The notes: generated by a model from the sequence alone, not told the origin. Positions 8,312 through 21,214 are shown, numbered from the stretch's first letter. The stretch is 64,000 bases of DNA from Hyphococcus sp. (GCA_013002535.1 JABDJK010000116.1:62001-126000); one strand, 5' to 3'. Translations and numbers: made by a program.

Positions 8312-9156
8312 GATTTCTTCCTGAATTCACTGAGGCCATTCATGCGCTCAAAAATCCGATCGGTGAGCGACGCCGGCAGGAAAATTCGCAAGGCGAGCGC
8401 GCCCATCATCTTTGGCGGCGCGGTATAGCGCGTCGATGGATTTTCTGCGGTAAGGGCGCGGTGCACCTGTTCTGCAACAACCGATGGCGGCGGCGCAGAC
8501 GGGTGGCCCTTAGCGTGCCAGCGTTTGAAGATTTTTACCTGTTCGGCATATGGCTCGCCATCAGCGGCGAAGCGCTCAAGCCCATCCTGTTCCTGCTCGC
8601 CAAAGGGCGTGTTAATGAAACCAGGACGGATGACGATAACTTTGACGCCGTGGGGCGCGAGTTCGCGCCGCAGGGAATCCGACATCCCTTCAATCGCATG
8701 TTTGGAAGACGCATAGACGCCCTGAAACGGCGCCGCGATGCGCCCCGCCATGGATCCGATGTTGATGATGCGTCCCTTCCCGGCCTCGCGCATGGCAGGC
8801 GCTGTCGCGCGTATGACATTTGCAACGCCGAAAACGTTGGTTTCAAATTGCCAGCGCCAGTCATTTAGCGAAATCTGTTCAATCGGCCCCATCACCGAAA
8901 CGCCCGCGTTATTCACAACCGCATAGATCGGCCCGCCTTTTTTGTTAATTTCAGCAACGCCCTCGTTAATAGAATCTTCCGACGTCACATCCATCGCAAT
9001 CGGCGTGATGCGTCCGGCGCCTAGACCGCTGAGCGGTTCGAGCTTTTCCTTGCGGCGCGCTGCGGCGAATACGCGGAAGCCTTTGTGCGCAAGAAATATC
9101 GCCGTCGCCTCGCCAATACCGCTTGAAGCGCCAGTAACTAAAACGGATTGGTACAA
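8308..9156 (-). CDS. Short-chain dehydrogenase/reductase (SDR)
   Basis: 282 residues, classical SDR. The cofactor motif TGASSGIG is at residues 8-15, the NNAG segment follows near residue 87, and the catalytic YASSK tetrad element is near residue 150, after a conserved Ser (NIGSMAG). The RR at the end of the second strand (AAARRKEK) suggests NADP(H). The substrate cannot be told. Its stop overlaps the DUF1330 start. Confidence 0.88.
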   Translation of the reverse strand: MYQSVLVTGASSGIGEATAIFLAHKGFRVFAAARRKEKLEPLSGLGAGRITPIAMDVTSEDSINEGVAEINKKGGPIYAVVNNAGVSVMGPIEQISLNDWRWQFETNVFGVANVIRATAPAMREAGKGRIINIGSMAGRIAAPFQGVYASSKHAIEGMSDSLRRELAPHGVKVIVIRPGFINTPFGEQEQDGLERFAADGEPYAEQVKIFKRWHAKGHPSAPPPSVVAEQVHRALTAENPSTRYTAPPKMMGALALRIFLPASLTDRIFERMNGLSEFRKKS

Positions 9157-9177
9157 TTTTACCTCGCGGGTTTACTG

Positions 9178-10851
<1,674 letters not shown>

Positions 10852-10893
10852 TTAGCGCCCAGTAAGAGGGATTTTTTTCTGGGTAGCTGATTA

Positions 10894-11385
10894 TTATTGC
10901 GGCTGCTCGTCGCTTTCTTCAGGCGCAGCCTCAGATTCAACTTCACTCGCCGGTGGCGCATCGGAACCGAGCGCATCCAAAATTTCTGCTTCAGTCAGCG
11001 GTGCAGCATCGCTGGGCGCGGCGCCAGCATCATCGGCCGAATCAGTTCCGAGTGAATTCAACAAATCTTCAGTGCTGGTCGCCGGCATCACGGGCGCGTC
11101 GTCAGGATCGATTACCGGCTCTCCGGTCAATTCTTCGATTGCCTGTTCGTCGCCGGCGCCTGTATCGGCGGTAATTGCTAACCCCAGTGATGTTGCGAAA
11201 AACAATGCCGCCAGAACCGACGTCGTACGCGTCAACGCATTCGCCGCCGCCCGGCCGGACATGAAGCCGCCGCCACTGCCCGCGCCGCCCATGCCAAGCG
11301 CGCCGCCTTCTGAACGCTGCAACAATACTACGCCAATAAGGCCGAGAACTATCAAAGTATGGATCGTCAGGATTACAGCGGTCAT
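10894..11385 (-). CDS. secG: Preprotein translocase subunit SecG
   Basis: 163 residues. Two membrane segments (about 3-20 and 54-73) flank the conserved LLQRSEGGALGMGG loop, the SecG signature. SecG is the accessory subunit of the SecYEG channel. The C-terminal 85 residues are acidic and Ala/Pro-rich, an extension often seen in alphaproteobacterial SecG. It is 84 bases upstream of pyrG and likely co-transcribed. Confidence 0.93.
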   Translation of the reverse strand: MTAVILTIHTLIVLGLIGVVLLQRSEGGALGMGGAGSGGGFMSGRAAANALTRTTSVLAALFFATSLGLAITADTGAGDEQAIEELTGEPVIDPDDAPVMPATSTEDLLNSLGTDSADDAGAAPSDAAPLTEAEILDALGSDAPPASEVESEAAPEESDEQPQ

Positions 11386-11570
11386 TTTCGCAGGGCCTTC
11401 GGGCTCAATTTTTCATATTCAGACGGGCGTCACATAATAGTGCGCGGCCTGATCGACAAGGATTTCAATCTAGATTGGCGTATGGCCGCCCATGGCCAAA
11501 GCCAAGGGAGGGGCGTTTAGCCGATGCGCCCGGCCTCCGCAAGCCTGTATTTAGTCGGCCGAATAGCGCG

Positions 11571-12455
11571 TTAACGCCGTAATTTGTGGTTAACCCTTGA
11601 AATTGCGCGCGAAAGGATCGGCGGTAGAACATCGTTTAGAACCTGTTTGCGCCAGACCTCCCAATCGGTCTGATCTTCGGTGCCGGGCCGGCGGCGGAAC
11701 TGCGTTGTTCGGGCGGCTTTGTCTTCGCGCCAGGTCGCCGTGTAATAATAAAGGGCGATCGATTTGCGCGAAACGCCGTCCGGATGGGCGACCCTATTGG
11801 GATTGCCGTGCATGCTCGTCGCATTGGTCGTAAACATCGCGCAGCGGTTGGCGACAGGCACGGCGGACACCACGCGCTCTGACATATCGGGTCGCCATAG
11901 CTCCAGTTGCCCGCCATACTCATCACGCCAATCATGGTTGAGATAAATCAACACATTCACGCGACGCTCCAGGTTCATTAGCTTGTGGTGATTGAAATCT
12001 GCATGAACCGACAAGTGCCCGCCATTGGTAATTTCATGGAATCCGCCGCCCTGAAAATACGGATCGGGAATGAGGTGTTTTATCCCGGTTATGTTTTCAA
12101 CGAGACGCACAAAGGGCCGTGAATTGAACGCATAAAAAAGATTGCGCACCGGCGCCGGCAAGTAATCCGGATGGTAGCTGGTTTTGAACCGCTCCTGATC
12201 GCGATCGAATGACTGGCTGCCGGGATCGGGCGCCGTCGGGAAATGCTCCAGGCACAAATCAATTGTTTCGCGGGGTAGAAAATTATCGATGATAATGTGC
12301 GGAAACGGATCTGCGTTAGCATATTGCTCAGCCAGTTCATCGCCCAACGCCATTACCGCATCCGCATTGAAGCATGCAGGATTTTCCTTATCCGCCGGCA
12401 AATAAGATCGCGGCGAAACTTCTGTGGCAGCGGATTGAGTAGCGTTAACGGTCAT
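11571..12455 (-). CDS. 2-oxoglutarate/Fe(II)-dependent oxygenase (prolyl 4-hydroxylase-like)
   Basis: 294 residues. The jelly-roll oxygenase motifs are visible: HxD at 151-153 (HADF), the distal iron-binding His at 216 (SMHGNPN) and Arg 230 (SRKSIALYYYT) for 2-oxoglutarate. An N-terminal FPHIIIDNFLP segment is typical of the P4Hc/Ofd-like group. The likely role is hydroxylation of a protein or small molecule; the substrate is not evident. It stands alone upstream of secG and downstream of a terminator that follows the DUF885 gene. Confidence 0.82.
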   Translation of the reverse strand: MTVNATQSAATEVSPRSYLPADKENPACFNADAVMALGDELAEQYANADPFPHIIIDNFLPRETIDLCLEHFPTAPDPGSQSFDRDQERFKTSYHPDYLPAPVRNLFYAFNSRPFVRLVENITGIKHLIPDPYFQGGGFHEITNGGHLSVHADFNHHKLMNLERRVNVLIYLNHDWRDEYGGQLELWRPDMSERVVSAVPVANRCAMFTTNATSMHGNPNRVAHPDGVSRKSIALYYYTATWREDKAARTTQFRRRPGTEDQTDWEVWRKQVLNDVLPPILSRAISRVNHKLRR

Positions 12456-12541
12456 GTCGCAACAATATTAGCCCAGCGTGAGCAATTGGTTAATCCGAGC
12501 GCTTGCGCGTTGTAGCGTCGCGACCCAGAATTACCATAGAA

Positions 12542-12577
12542 AAACGGGCGGGGTTTTCGCCGCGCCCGTTTAATTTT
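12542..12577 (-). terminator. Intrinsic terminator after the DUF885 gene
   Basis: Nine-base arms aaacgggcg (12542-12550) and cgcccgttt (12563-12571) with A/T runs at both sides. It lies 20 bases past the stop of the gene at 12597-14414 and could act in either direction. Confidence 0.75.
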
Positions 12578-12596
12578 GCGGTTAAGGCTAACCGCG

Positions 12597-14414
12597 TTAG
12601 CCGTTGCTTTCACCGGACGCCCATTCAGCGACAACATCTTCAAGGATGCCAAGCGGCATGCCGCCGTTCAGAAGCACAGTCTCATGGAATTCCTTGAGAT
12701 CGAAGTCGTCGCCCATGGCGGCTTCTGCGTCTTCGCGCATTTTCAGGATCGCAAGCTGACCGGTTTTGTAGGCTGTCGCTTGACCGGGCCAGACAACGTA
12801 GCGTTCAATCTCACGCGTCACTTCGGCTTCGGTATTGCCGGTTTTTTCGATCATATATTCGATCGCCTGTTCGCGGGTCCAGCGCTTGTCATGCATACCT
12901 GTATCGACAACCAAACGCACGGCCCGGAACATCTCCGCTTGCAAGCGGCCCAGATCACCGAGCGGATCGTCTTCATAAAAACCCATATCGGTTTTGGCGA
13001 TGCGTTCCGCATAAAGCGCCCAGCCTTCTGAATAGGCACTGAAGGGCGAGACTTTCCGGATCAGCGGCACACCCTTGATGAGCTGTGATGCGGACAACTG
13101 AAAATGGTGCCCTGGCGCTGCCTCGTGAACAAGCAACGTCGGCAAAGTCCAGCGCGGATTATCTTTTGTATCTTTCAGATTGATATAGAACCGACCGGGA
13201 CGCGAGCCATCGAGTGCAGGCGGATTATAATACCCACCCGGCGCTGAGTCCTGGCTGTATTCCGGCACGCGGACTATCTCGACCGGCTGCGGCGGGATCG
13301 TAATAAAATAATCCGGCGCCATACCCATAATCGCTGTGTTCAGGTCCTCGAGATACTCGATCATTTCCGCGCGGCCTTCATCAGTGTTCGCGAAATGATG
13401 TTCGGGATCATTCATCAATGCTTTGACGCGTTCCGAAACGGTTCCTTCGGTGATCCCTTGCGAAGCGAGAATTGCATCCATTTCCAGTTCAATCCGTGCG
13501 ACTTCCGATAGGCCGATATTGTGGATTTCGGACGCCGTTAAGTCCGTGGTTGTGTTCGACTTAAGGGCTGTAGCATAAACTTTATCGCCATCCGGGATGC
13601 GCCAGATGCCAGCATTATGATCAGCGCCGACCAACAATTCCTCGTGCAACGCGATCATTGCTTCATATCCGGGTATCACATGCGTGCTCACGACATCCCG
13701 AGCTGCGGCCATATATTCATTTTGTTTTTCGTCGCTTAGGCCGATTTCCTCAAGCTTTGGCCCGAGGGTTTCCACCAGCGGGTTTTCGTCAATCGCCGGC
13801 TCAATAAATGAACGCATACCGACAAGCGCTTTTTCGATAACGAAGTCTGGGGCGACAACGCCATTATCTCGGTGCTCCTCGACGCGGCCTTTAACCTCGC
13901 CAAGCACACGGCCGAATTCTTCGATACGCGAGATATAACGTTTGACGCTCTTCTCATTCTTGATGACATGTTGGTCAGTCAGAAACTGCGGCAGGTTTAT
14001 GGTAACACCCGAAATCTGATTGATCGGATAGCCGCTATATTCCTGTTCCGCCTGACGAATGAGGTCTTCGAAGAACCAGGCCGTAATTTTCCAGCTAAGA
14101 AGCTCCTGTCCGTCAAGGCCGTCTGGCCCGTATTTATCAAGACCAGCGCGCGCTTTTTTCAATTTCTCAAGAGATCTTTTATCCTGCTCGACGGTGTAGT
14201 CGGCGAGTTTTCCGGAATGAAAATCAAGCGGCGTGTTATCGATCATGCCGAGCGCAGTGAGCAGCTCCGGCGAGTCGACTGCGAGCTTTACCGTTTCGCG
14301 ATTGATGTAGTTATTAACGCCGACCGGTTTGAACCAGAACCAAAATGACGCGACTGCAATCGCCGCTAACAACAACAGCAACAAGCCGCCAAAGATTCGA
14401 CCAATCCATTTCAT
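12597..14414 (-). CDS. DUF885-family metallopeptidase-like membrane-anchored protein
   Basis: 605 residues from the ATG at 14414, which has a GAGGGG ribosome-binding site; a GTG 30 bases upstream would place charged residues before the anchor. An N-terminal hydrophobic helix (about 4-28) acts as signal or anchor, so the bulk is periplasmic. The DUF885 domain shows the zinc-peptidase-type motif HEAAPGHHFQ near residue 435 and SEGWALYAE about 35 residues later, which supplies the third ligand in this family. Peptidase activity is inferred, the substrate unknown. Confidence 0.85.
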   Translation of the reverse strand: MKWIGRIFGGLLLLLLAAIAVASFWFWFKPVGVNNYINRETVKLAVDSPELLTALGMIDNTPLDFHSGKLADYTVEQDKRSLEKLKKARAGLDKYGPDGLDGQELLSWKITAWFFEDLIRQAEQEYSGYPINQISGVTINLPQFLTDQHVIKNEKSVKRYISRIEEFGRVLGEVKGRVEEHRDNGVVAPDFVIEKALVGMRSFIEPAIDENPLVETLGPKLEEIGLSDEKQNEYMAAARDVVSTHVIPGYEAMIALHEELLVGADHNAGIWRIPDGDKVYATALKSNTTTDLTASEIHNIGLSEVARIELEMDAILASQGITEGTVSERVKALMNDPEHHFANTDEGRAEMIEYLEDLNTAIMGMAPDYFITIPPQPVEIVRVPEYSQDSAPGGYYNPPALDGSRPGRFYINLKDTKDNPRWTLPTLLVHEAAPGHHFQLSASQLIKGVPLIRKVSPFSAYSEGWALYAERIAKTDMGFYEDDPLGDLGRLQAEMFRAVRLVVDTGMHDKRWTREQAIEYMIEKTGNTEAEVTREIERYVVWPGQATAYKTGQLAILKMREDAEAAMGDDFDLKEFHETVLLNGGMPLGILEDVVAEWASGESNG

Positions 14415-14559
14415 GGAAAATGCCCCTCTGCCCGTAATTTGCACCCAATGACCCTGTTATGCCGCAGGCGCATTTCATTTGCGAGACGGTTTACCGCAAA
14501 TCCGGCGCTAATTAACGTGAATGTCTGGCATTCGCGAGATTTTACATACCGTTCTGGCC

Positions 14560-15612
14560 CTATTTCTGGTCCTGCATATTTTCAAGCATTGCCGCGCCTG
14601 GAATTTCAGCGTCGAAACCAAACTCCTTTTGCGCCGGTACGATTGCGTCTTTCATTGGATAATTGAATTCCGCTTCGCCGCCCAACGGGCCACCATCCTT
14701 GCGCAGTTTCCGGAAGATTTTCAGATGTTCGAATGAGCCAGGTTTTGACCGTTTACCAAATTCGTGAACGATCGGCGTTTTCATACCGTCTCCTTTGAAC
14801 GATATCGTCACCGGCCCGTTGAGTTCCGTAAGCGGCGTAAAAGCCCAGTTTTCCGTAAACCGGTCCTTCGCGTTCGGCTGGAATTCAATTCGCCGTATGA
14901 TGAAGAAATCCGGATGCAACAATCGGCAACGCCATTCATTCGCGCCCGCGTCTGATAAACAGGCGCATAATGGCAATTCGTCGGAAAACGGCAATGGAAT
15001 AGGTCCATTGCCTACGTCGCCAAAACACATATTTGAAGAACCGCCGCCAACACCGTCGTCAACAACGGTTTGGAATGGCATATCCCCAGGCGTGCCCCGC
15101 GGCGCCGGACGATCTTTGCCGCCGACCCAACCGGGCGGATTCGGCCTTGCGTCATAGAAATATTGTCCGCCGGGATATGTGTCGCCTTCAGGACCGCTAC
15201 GGATCGCGCATGATCCGGCGGGATTCTTCAAAACAATTGCAAACTTATCGCCAGGCCGCACACGCAAAGGCGGCGAGATAAAAATCGTCTCGAAGTTATC
15301 TCCCGGCGGCGGCAGTTCATCCGCCGCAACACGGGCTGACGCGACAACTGTTCCGCTCGGCTCCCCGTCATCATTCAACGTCTGGATTTCGACGAATAAT
15401 TCACCGGATGAACAAGCAACCGGGATACGCACTTGCGTCATAAATCCGTCGGCGCCAACTGTGAATGATTGCGCCAATTCCTGATCAGATCCGCCGCCGA
15501 TCGCAGTTGGCGTCGGCGTCATCATAAGTTGCTCCTGATCGACGACATCGCTCGCCGACGCCTGTGCGGCCGCGAGCAACGCAGTGGCAATACCGAAAAA
15601 CAGAATTCGCAT
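14560..15612 (-). CDS. Secreted protein of unknown function
   Basis: 350 residues from the ATG at 15612. A clear signal peptide (MRILFFGIATALLAAAQASA) is followed by a beta-rich domain with a pattern seen in secreted choice-of-anchor-type proteins: QSFTVGADGFMTQVRIPV, then GELFVEIQTLNDDG and GDKFAIVLKNPAG. A Cys-containing middle (about 215-250) and a second beta-rich C-terminal part follow. No catalytic motif was recognised. It lies between rsmB and the DUF885 gene on the same strand. Confidence 0.65.
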   Translation of the reverse strand: MRILFFGIATALLAAAQASASDVVDQEQLMMTPTPTAIGGGSDQELAQSFTVGADGFMTQVRIPVACSSGELFVEIQTLNDDGEPSGTVVASARVAADELPPPGDNFETIFISPPLRVRPGDKFAIVLKNPAGSCAIRSGPEGDTYPGGQYFYDARPNPPGWVGGKDRPAPRGTPGDMPFQTVVDDGVGGGSSNMCFGDVGNGPIPLPFSDELPLCACLSDAGANEWRCRLLHPDFFIIRRIEFQPNAKDRFTENWAFTPLTELNGPVTISFKGDGMKTPIVHEFGKRSKPGSFEHLKIFRKLRKDGGPLGGEAEFNYPMKDAIVPAQKEFGFDAEIPGAAMLENMQDQK

Positions 15613-15684
15613 GGTGCACTCTCCCCACGATTGAGAAGGATAGTACGCCGAAGCTTCAAACGTCGTCAAATTGCAATTTATTGA

Positions 15685-17085
15685 TTATCTGTACTGCAAT
15701 ACGGCGATAAAAAACCCGTCCGCACGGATTTTGTCAGGCGTTAACCGCAGCGCGCCGTCGACGGTTTCGCAGGCGCGAAGCTCGACGATCGTATCATCAT
15801 TGAGCAATCCGGAAGCCATTATAGAATCGACCGCTGGCGTTCGCGAAAATTCAGGATTGTCCGCAAAAAAAGCTTCTAACCGGTCTTCGTTTTCTTCCAT
15901 CAAAAACGAACACGTTACCCAGACCATGCGCCCGCCCGGTTTCACATATTGTGACGCCTCACGCAGTACCTGATCTTGTTCACCCAAGCGCGTTTGCAAC
16001 TGTTTTTCGGTGAGACGCCATTTCGTGTCCGGGTGTCGCCGCCAGGTCCCGGAGCCCGTACACGGCGCATCAACGAAAACGATATCCATCTTGCCCTCAA
16101 GCGCCGACAACGCCTCTTTATCCGTTTGCGGATTGATAAACTGAAGATTGCGAAGTCCTGACCGCTTTGCGCGATGATAAAGCGGCTTTAGACGCCGCGC
16201 GTCACAGTCATAGGCGTAAAGCTGGCCCGTATTTTCCATCATGGCGCCGAGCGCCAGCGTCTTGCCGCCGCCGCCTGCACAATAATCGAGTACCTGCGCG
16301 CCCTTTATATCGCCGGCCGCAGCGGCCGCGATCTGCGAGCCCAAATCTTGAACCTCGACCCAGCCCTTATTGAAAGCGGGGATCACTGTCACCGCGGGCG
16401 CTTTTTGCGACGGAACAGGCGCAGCGATGCGCGCCGCAGTTTTCAGTATTGGAGCCGCCTCGCCTTGAACAGTTTTGAGCGCGGCAAGCGCCTTTTCAGG
16501 CGTGGTCTTTAATGTGTTGACCCGGAGGTCGACATCGGCGCGCTCTGCAAAGCCCGCCATTATCGCGCCGGCATTGTCGCCTAAGACGCGGGTTATTTTT
16601 GGCGTCAGCCATTCCGGGTAGTCGCCGAGTATATGATGATCAACTACGAGAAATGAATCTCCCGCCTCTGCCCTCCGCTCTTCCCCGCGAAAACGGGGAT
16701 CCATTTCAGGCGACGCCGGGATTTCCCCTTTCGCGGGGATGAGCGGAGTTGAGTTGAATGCATTCCGCTCAATATTCGACAGCGCTCCCGGCCCATGCGG
16801 CTCTTCGACAGCCGCCTCCGTCAATTTGTCAACGGACATTTCCCAGAGGAACCGCGCGGCAGCGAAAACAAGCGCGCGCGGATTATCGTCCTGCATGGCA
16901 TGTGTCAGCCAATGCTTACGCCGCAGCACGTCCAGACACAGCCCCGAAATCCACGCACGATCCTTAGCGCCTGCGTAACGATTGCTGCGTCCCCAATCCG
17001 CAATAGCAGTCTTCAACGGAACGCGCCGCGCTTCAAAGTCTTCAAGAATTTCAATTGCGGCAGAGAGCCGTCCGGAAAGGCGCAT
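15685..17085 (-). CDS. rsmB: RsmB/NOP-family RNA cytosine-5 methyltransferase
   Basis: 466 residues. It likely methylates C967 of 16S rRNA or a related RNA position. The SAM-binding motif I is VLDYCAGGGGKTLALG, and both family cysteines are present: DAPCTGSGTWRRHP and the nucleophile in WVTCSFLMEENE. An N-terminal helical NusB-like domain (about 1-105) precedes. Residues 113-138 are encoded by an in-frame palindromic repeat and include the MDPRFRGE peptide typical of translated repeats. The assignment to RsmB rather than RsmF rests on the N-terminal domain. Confidence 0.88.
   Translation of the reverse strand: MRLSGRLSAAIEILEDFEARRVPLKTAIADWGRSNRYAGAKDRAWISGLCLDVLRRKHWLTHAMQDDNPRALVFAAARFLWEMSVDKLTEAAVEEPHGPGALSNIERNAFNSTPLIPAKGEIPASPEMDPRFRGEERRAEAGDSFLVVDHHILGDYPEWLTPKITRVLGDNAGAIMAGFAERADVDLRVNTLKTTPEKALAALKTVQGEAAPILKTAARIAAPVPSQKAPAVTVIPAFNKGWVEVQDLGSQIAAAAAGDIKGAQVLDYCAGGGGKTLALGAMMENTGQLYAYDCDARRLKPLYHRAKRSGLRNLQFINPQTDKEALSALEGKMDIVFVDAPCTGSGTWRRHPDTKWRLTEKQLQTRLGEQDQVLREASQYVKPGGRMVWVTCSFLMEENEDRLEAFFADNPEFSRTPAVDSIMASGLLNDDTIVELRACETVDGALRLTPDKIRADGFFIAVLQYR
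16673..16748. repeat. Palindromic repeat inside rsmB
   Basis: Arms 16673-16702 and 16719-16748 are imperfect reverse complements (ctccgctcttccccgcgaaa against tttcgcggggatgagcggag) around a short centre. It is a diverged relative of the repeat at 4071-4143. The reading frame of rsmB passes straight through it. Confidence 0.82.
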
Positions 17086-17222
17086 CGTTTAACACCAACT
17101 GAAACAACGCCTTCGTCCTTCGGAACGAATATTTTCCTTCCCCCTGAGGTGAGGCGAAGCCTCGTCACCAAGGGCGGCGAAAAATTTTCTCCTTAGGATG
17201 GAGGCTATGAGAAATTTCACTA

Positions 17223-18716
<1,494 letters not shown>

Positions 18717-18721
18717 TTATC

Positions 18722-19288
18722 TCAAACCGCCGCATGAAGTATTCCCTCACGATCGAATTGTTGAACCAGCGGCTCGCCCGGACAATCGACGTCGCGGGCA
18801 ATAGTCACTTCCAACGCGCGGGCCAATCGCTCGCGTGCATCCCTCACGAAAGGCGTCAACACATCAGCGGCGCCGATAGCGATATCCATGCCAGAGCCGC
18901 GCGCCCAGAATGTGTTGGCCGGGATTTCCGTCAGGCAAAACGAATTATCGAAATCCCAGGCCCGTCCCGATTTGTGCGCAAGCAATCCGCTGCCGCAGTA
19001 GCGTTTGAGGCCCTCATCGGTCTCGCCAATATCGTACGCTTCGTAGGCGGACTTCATGAACTTCATCACCTTAAATGGGTGTTCCGCGTCTTTCGGAAAA
19101 TCGTCGTCGTGCGCTTTCAAGGCTTCCACTTTCGGACCGGTCCCGGTGATGCCGACAAGCCATCCGTGAATCGCCACCCATTTATGATCGACCGACGGCG
19201 CAACGAAGCTGCCAATTGTGGCGCGACCGTTTGAGCCAAGCCAGATTGTATTTTTTTCGCTGTCATTGATGAGGGAGATGATGCTCAT
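18722..19288 (-). CDS. Ntn-hydrolase/proteasome-like protein of unknown function
   Basis: 188 residues. The start region ([19 protein letters not shown]) and the segment [16 protein letters not shown] resemble the two ends of the proteasome/HslV-type Ntn fold, in which a strand with a small residue is followed later by an SGxxxAxGA motif. No processed N-terminal Thr is evident, so it may be a non-proteolytic relative. Its start overlaps the rlmE stop (ATGA at 19285-19288), implying coupled translation. Assignment is by pattern only. Confidence 0.5.
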   Translation of the reverse strand: MSIISLINDSEKNTIWLGSNGRATIGSFVAPSVDHKWVAIHGWLVGITGTGPKVEALKAHDDDFPKDAEHPFKVMKFMKSAYEAYDIGETDEGLKRYCGSGLLAHKSGRAWDFDNSFCLTEIPANTFWARGSGMDIAIGAADVLTPFVRDARERLARALEVTIARDVDCPGEPLVQQFDREGILHAAV

Positions 19289-20085
19289 TCTTTGTTACCT
19301 CTAAACCCCGCTGCAACGACATACTTCTCCGCAGAATCCGAACGCGAGGCTTTTGGCTTTGCGTGTTTAACTGTTTCAAAGTTTCGTTTAAGACGCGCGA
19401 GCAACTCGCCTTCAGCGCCGCCAGCGAATACTTTCGAAACGAAGGCGCCGCCGGGCGCCAACACATCTTCTGCGAAATCGAGCGCCGCTTCAGCAAGGGC
19501 AACGATGCGCAAATGATCGGTTGCTTTATGACCGGTGGTTGGCGCCGCCATGTCCGAGAGCACGAGATCTGCGCCGCCGCCGAGCATTTCCTTCAACGCA
19601 TCTGGCGCATCCTCATCGAGGAAATCCTTTTTCAATATTTCTACGCCGGAAATCGCCGGAACGCTCAGATAGTCGATGCCGACAATCTTGCCGCGCTTGC
19701 CGCCTTTCTTCACTGCAACTTGGCACCAGCCGCCGGGCGCACAACCGAGATCGACAATTCTCGAACCGGATTTCAAAAGCCCGAATTTCTGGTCGAGCTC
19801 GATCAGCTTATAGGCCGCACGGGATCGATACCCTTCAGCTTTGGCCTTTCTGACGTATGGGTCGTTGAGCTGGCGCTTCAGCCAGAGCGTCGACCCATAT
19901 TCGCGGCGCTTGGCGGTTTTGACGTGAACATTGAGTTCACGCGGTTTGGCCTCCCCGCCCATAGGCGCAGATTTCTTGCGGCCGCGCTTCTCCGGCTCAG
20001 CCCCAAGGGCAGTCTTCGCGATGTTGGATTTTTTCGCGGATTTTGGTCCTTTGGGACCTTTGGATGAAGATTTTCGCCGCTCCAT
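19285..20085 (-). CDS. rlmE: 23S rRNA 2'-O-ribose methyltransferase RlmE (FtsJ)
   Basis: 266 residues. RlmE methylates U2552 of 23S rRNA. The core shows [15 protein letters not shown] (catalytic K), [14 protein letters not shown] (SAM motif I), [18 protein letters not shown] (catalytic D) and FVSKVFAGG (second catalytic K). The E. coli protein is about 209 residues; here an extra N-terminal tail of about 57 residues is rich in Lys, Arg, Ser and Pro and probably binds RNA. The gene overlaps the next one by four bases. Confidence 0.92.
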   Translation of the reverse strand: MERRKSSSKGPKGPKSAKKSNIAKTALGAEPEKRGRKKSAPMGGEAKPRELNVHVKTAKRREYGSTLWLKRQLNDPYVRKAKAEGYRSRAAYKLIELDQKFGLLKSGSRIVDLGCAPGGWCQVAVKKGGKRGKIVGIDYLSVPAISGVEILKKDFLDEDAPDALKEMLGGGADLVLSDMAAPTTGHKATDHLRIVALAEAALDFAEDVLAPGGAFVSKVFAGGAEGELLARLKRNFETVKHAKPKASRSDSAEKYVVAAGFRGNKE

Positions 20086-20227
20086 GGGCCTTCATAGCGG
20101 AGTCACTCGTGGAGACAAGCCGTTTTTTCCCCAAAATGCTGCGAGTGCGATATTGCGCTGCAGCTTGCTCGTCCGCCCGACACGGCCGATTTTCCCCAGT
20201 GGAAAGATATGACAGAAGGAGGACCTC

Positions 20228-20485
20228 ATGGAAGGGCTCGTACCGTTAGTGATTAATCTTGCGATTGGCGCAGTCGGCGGCAATCTCGCGGGCATGGCGC
20301 TAAAAGCCAAAAGCTTAGGCACTTTATGGAATTCAGTTATCGGCGTTCTTGGCGGCGGCATCGGCTTCTTTGTACTTGGCATGCTGGGCGCAGCCGGCGG
20401 CGGTCTGATTATGCAAGTCATCGCGGCGTTCATCGGCGGCGCGGCGCTTCTCTTTATTGTCAGTATGTTCCGTAAAGCCGGATAA
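20228..20485 (+). CDS. Small membrane protein, GlsB/YeaQ/YmgE-like
   Basis: 85 residues, three hydrophobic Gly-rich segments (LVINLAIGAVGGNLAGMAL, VIGVLGGGIGFFVLGMLG, MQVIAAFIGGAALLFIVSMF), the pattern of the transglycosylase-associated GlsB/YeaQ family of stress-induced membrane proteins. A near-perfect AGAAGGAGG ribosome-binding site precedes the ATG. A terminator follows, so it is a separate transcription unit from the DUF937 gene. Role unknown. Confidence 0.65.
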   Translation: MEGLVPLVINLAIGAVGGNLAGMALKAKSLGTLWNSVIGVLGGGIGFFVLGMLGAAGGGLIMQVIAAFIGGAALLFIVSMFRKAG

Positions 20486-20530
20486 TCGACTGATAAATTT
20501 GCAGAATTGGGATTTAATCCCTAGATAGCT

Positions 20531-20564
20531 CGGGCGGGGTGTGATCATCCCGCCCGTTTCTTTT
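20531..20564 (+). terminator. Intrinsic terminator
   Basis: Perfect 8-bp stem cgggcggg (20531-20538) / cccgcccg (20549-20556) with TTTCTTTT after it. It separates the small membrane protein gene from the DUF937 gene. Confidence 0.88.
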
Positions 20565-20617
20565 GACTGGTTCTCTGTTATCTCACGCGGGCGGGCGAAC
20601 AAAGGTGGGAATCACGT

Positions 20618-21214
20618 ATGTCTTTAATGGACCAACTTACCAACGTCGTCGTTCAGCAAGTGACGCACGAAGCGTCGCAAAAAACCGGGCTGAGCGAAGG
20701 GCTGGCGGCGTCGATGATGCCTATGGCCATGGCCGCGCTGATGAACGGACTCAAAAATAATGCATCGAACGCACAAGGCGCTGAGGCGCTGGCGAATGCG
20801 CTTGATCGCCATGACGGCAGCCTTCTCAATAATGTTTCGCAAATCGGCAATGACGATGTTATGGCCGACGGCGCTAAAATTCTCGGCCACATTCTCGGCG
20901 GCAAACAACAACGAACCGAACAGGCGCTGGCGAAAACTGCAGGCGTCGATCAGGACCAGATTGGCAAGCTTCTCGCCATGGCCGCGCCGGCGATATTGGC
21001 TTCGCTTGGCCGCGCCAAGCGCGAACAGGGACTGGACGCCTCAGGGCTTGCCGGTCTTCTCGCCGAAGAAGGCGTTCGCGCCCAAAAAGCCGCGCCGTCG
21101 GAACTCAATCCACTGATGCAATTCCTGGATCAGGACGGCGACGGCGATTTTAAAGACGACATGCTTGAGGTCGCCGGTAAGAAATTTCTCGGTGGACTTT
21201 TTGGCCGTCAGTAA
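20618..21214 (+). CDS. DUF937-family protein
   Basis: 198 residues, Ala/Leu/Met-rich helical repeats typical of DUF937 (for example GADGAKILGHILGGKQQ-type segment at about 88-100 and IGKLLAMAAPAILASLG). The C-terminus carries FLDQDGDGDFKDDMLEVAGKKFLGGLFG, a conserved ending that includes an EF-hand-like DxDGDGDFKDD loop which could bind Ca2+. Function unknown. It is followed 55 bases later by the BON-LysM gene and is probably co-transcribed with it. Confidence 0.8.
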   Translation: MSLMDQLTNVVVQQVTHEASQKTGLSEGLAASMMPMAMAALMNGLKNNASNAQGAEALANALDRHDGSLLNNVSQIGNDDVMADGAKILGHILGGKQQRTEQALAKTAGVDQDQIGKLLAMAAPAILASLGRAKREQGLDASGLAGLLAEEGVRAQKAAPSELNPLMQFLDQDGDGDFKDDMLEVAGKKFLGGLFGRQ

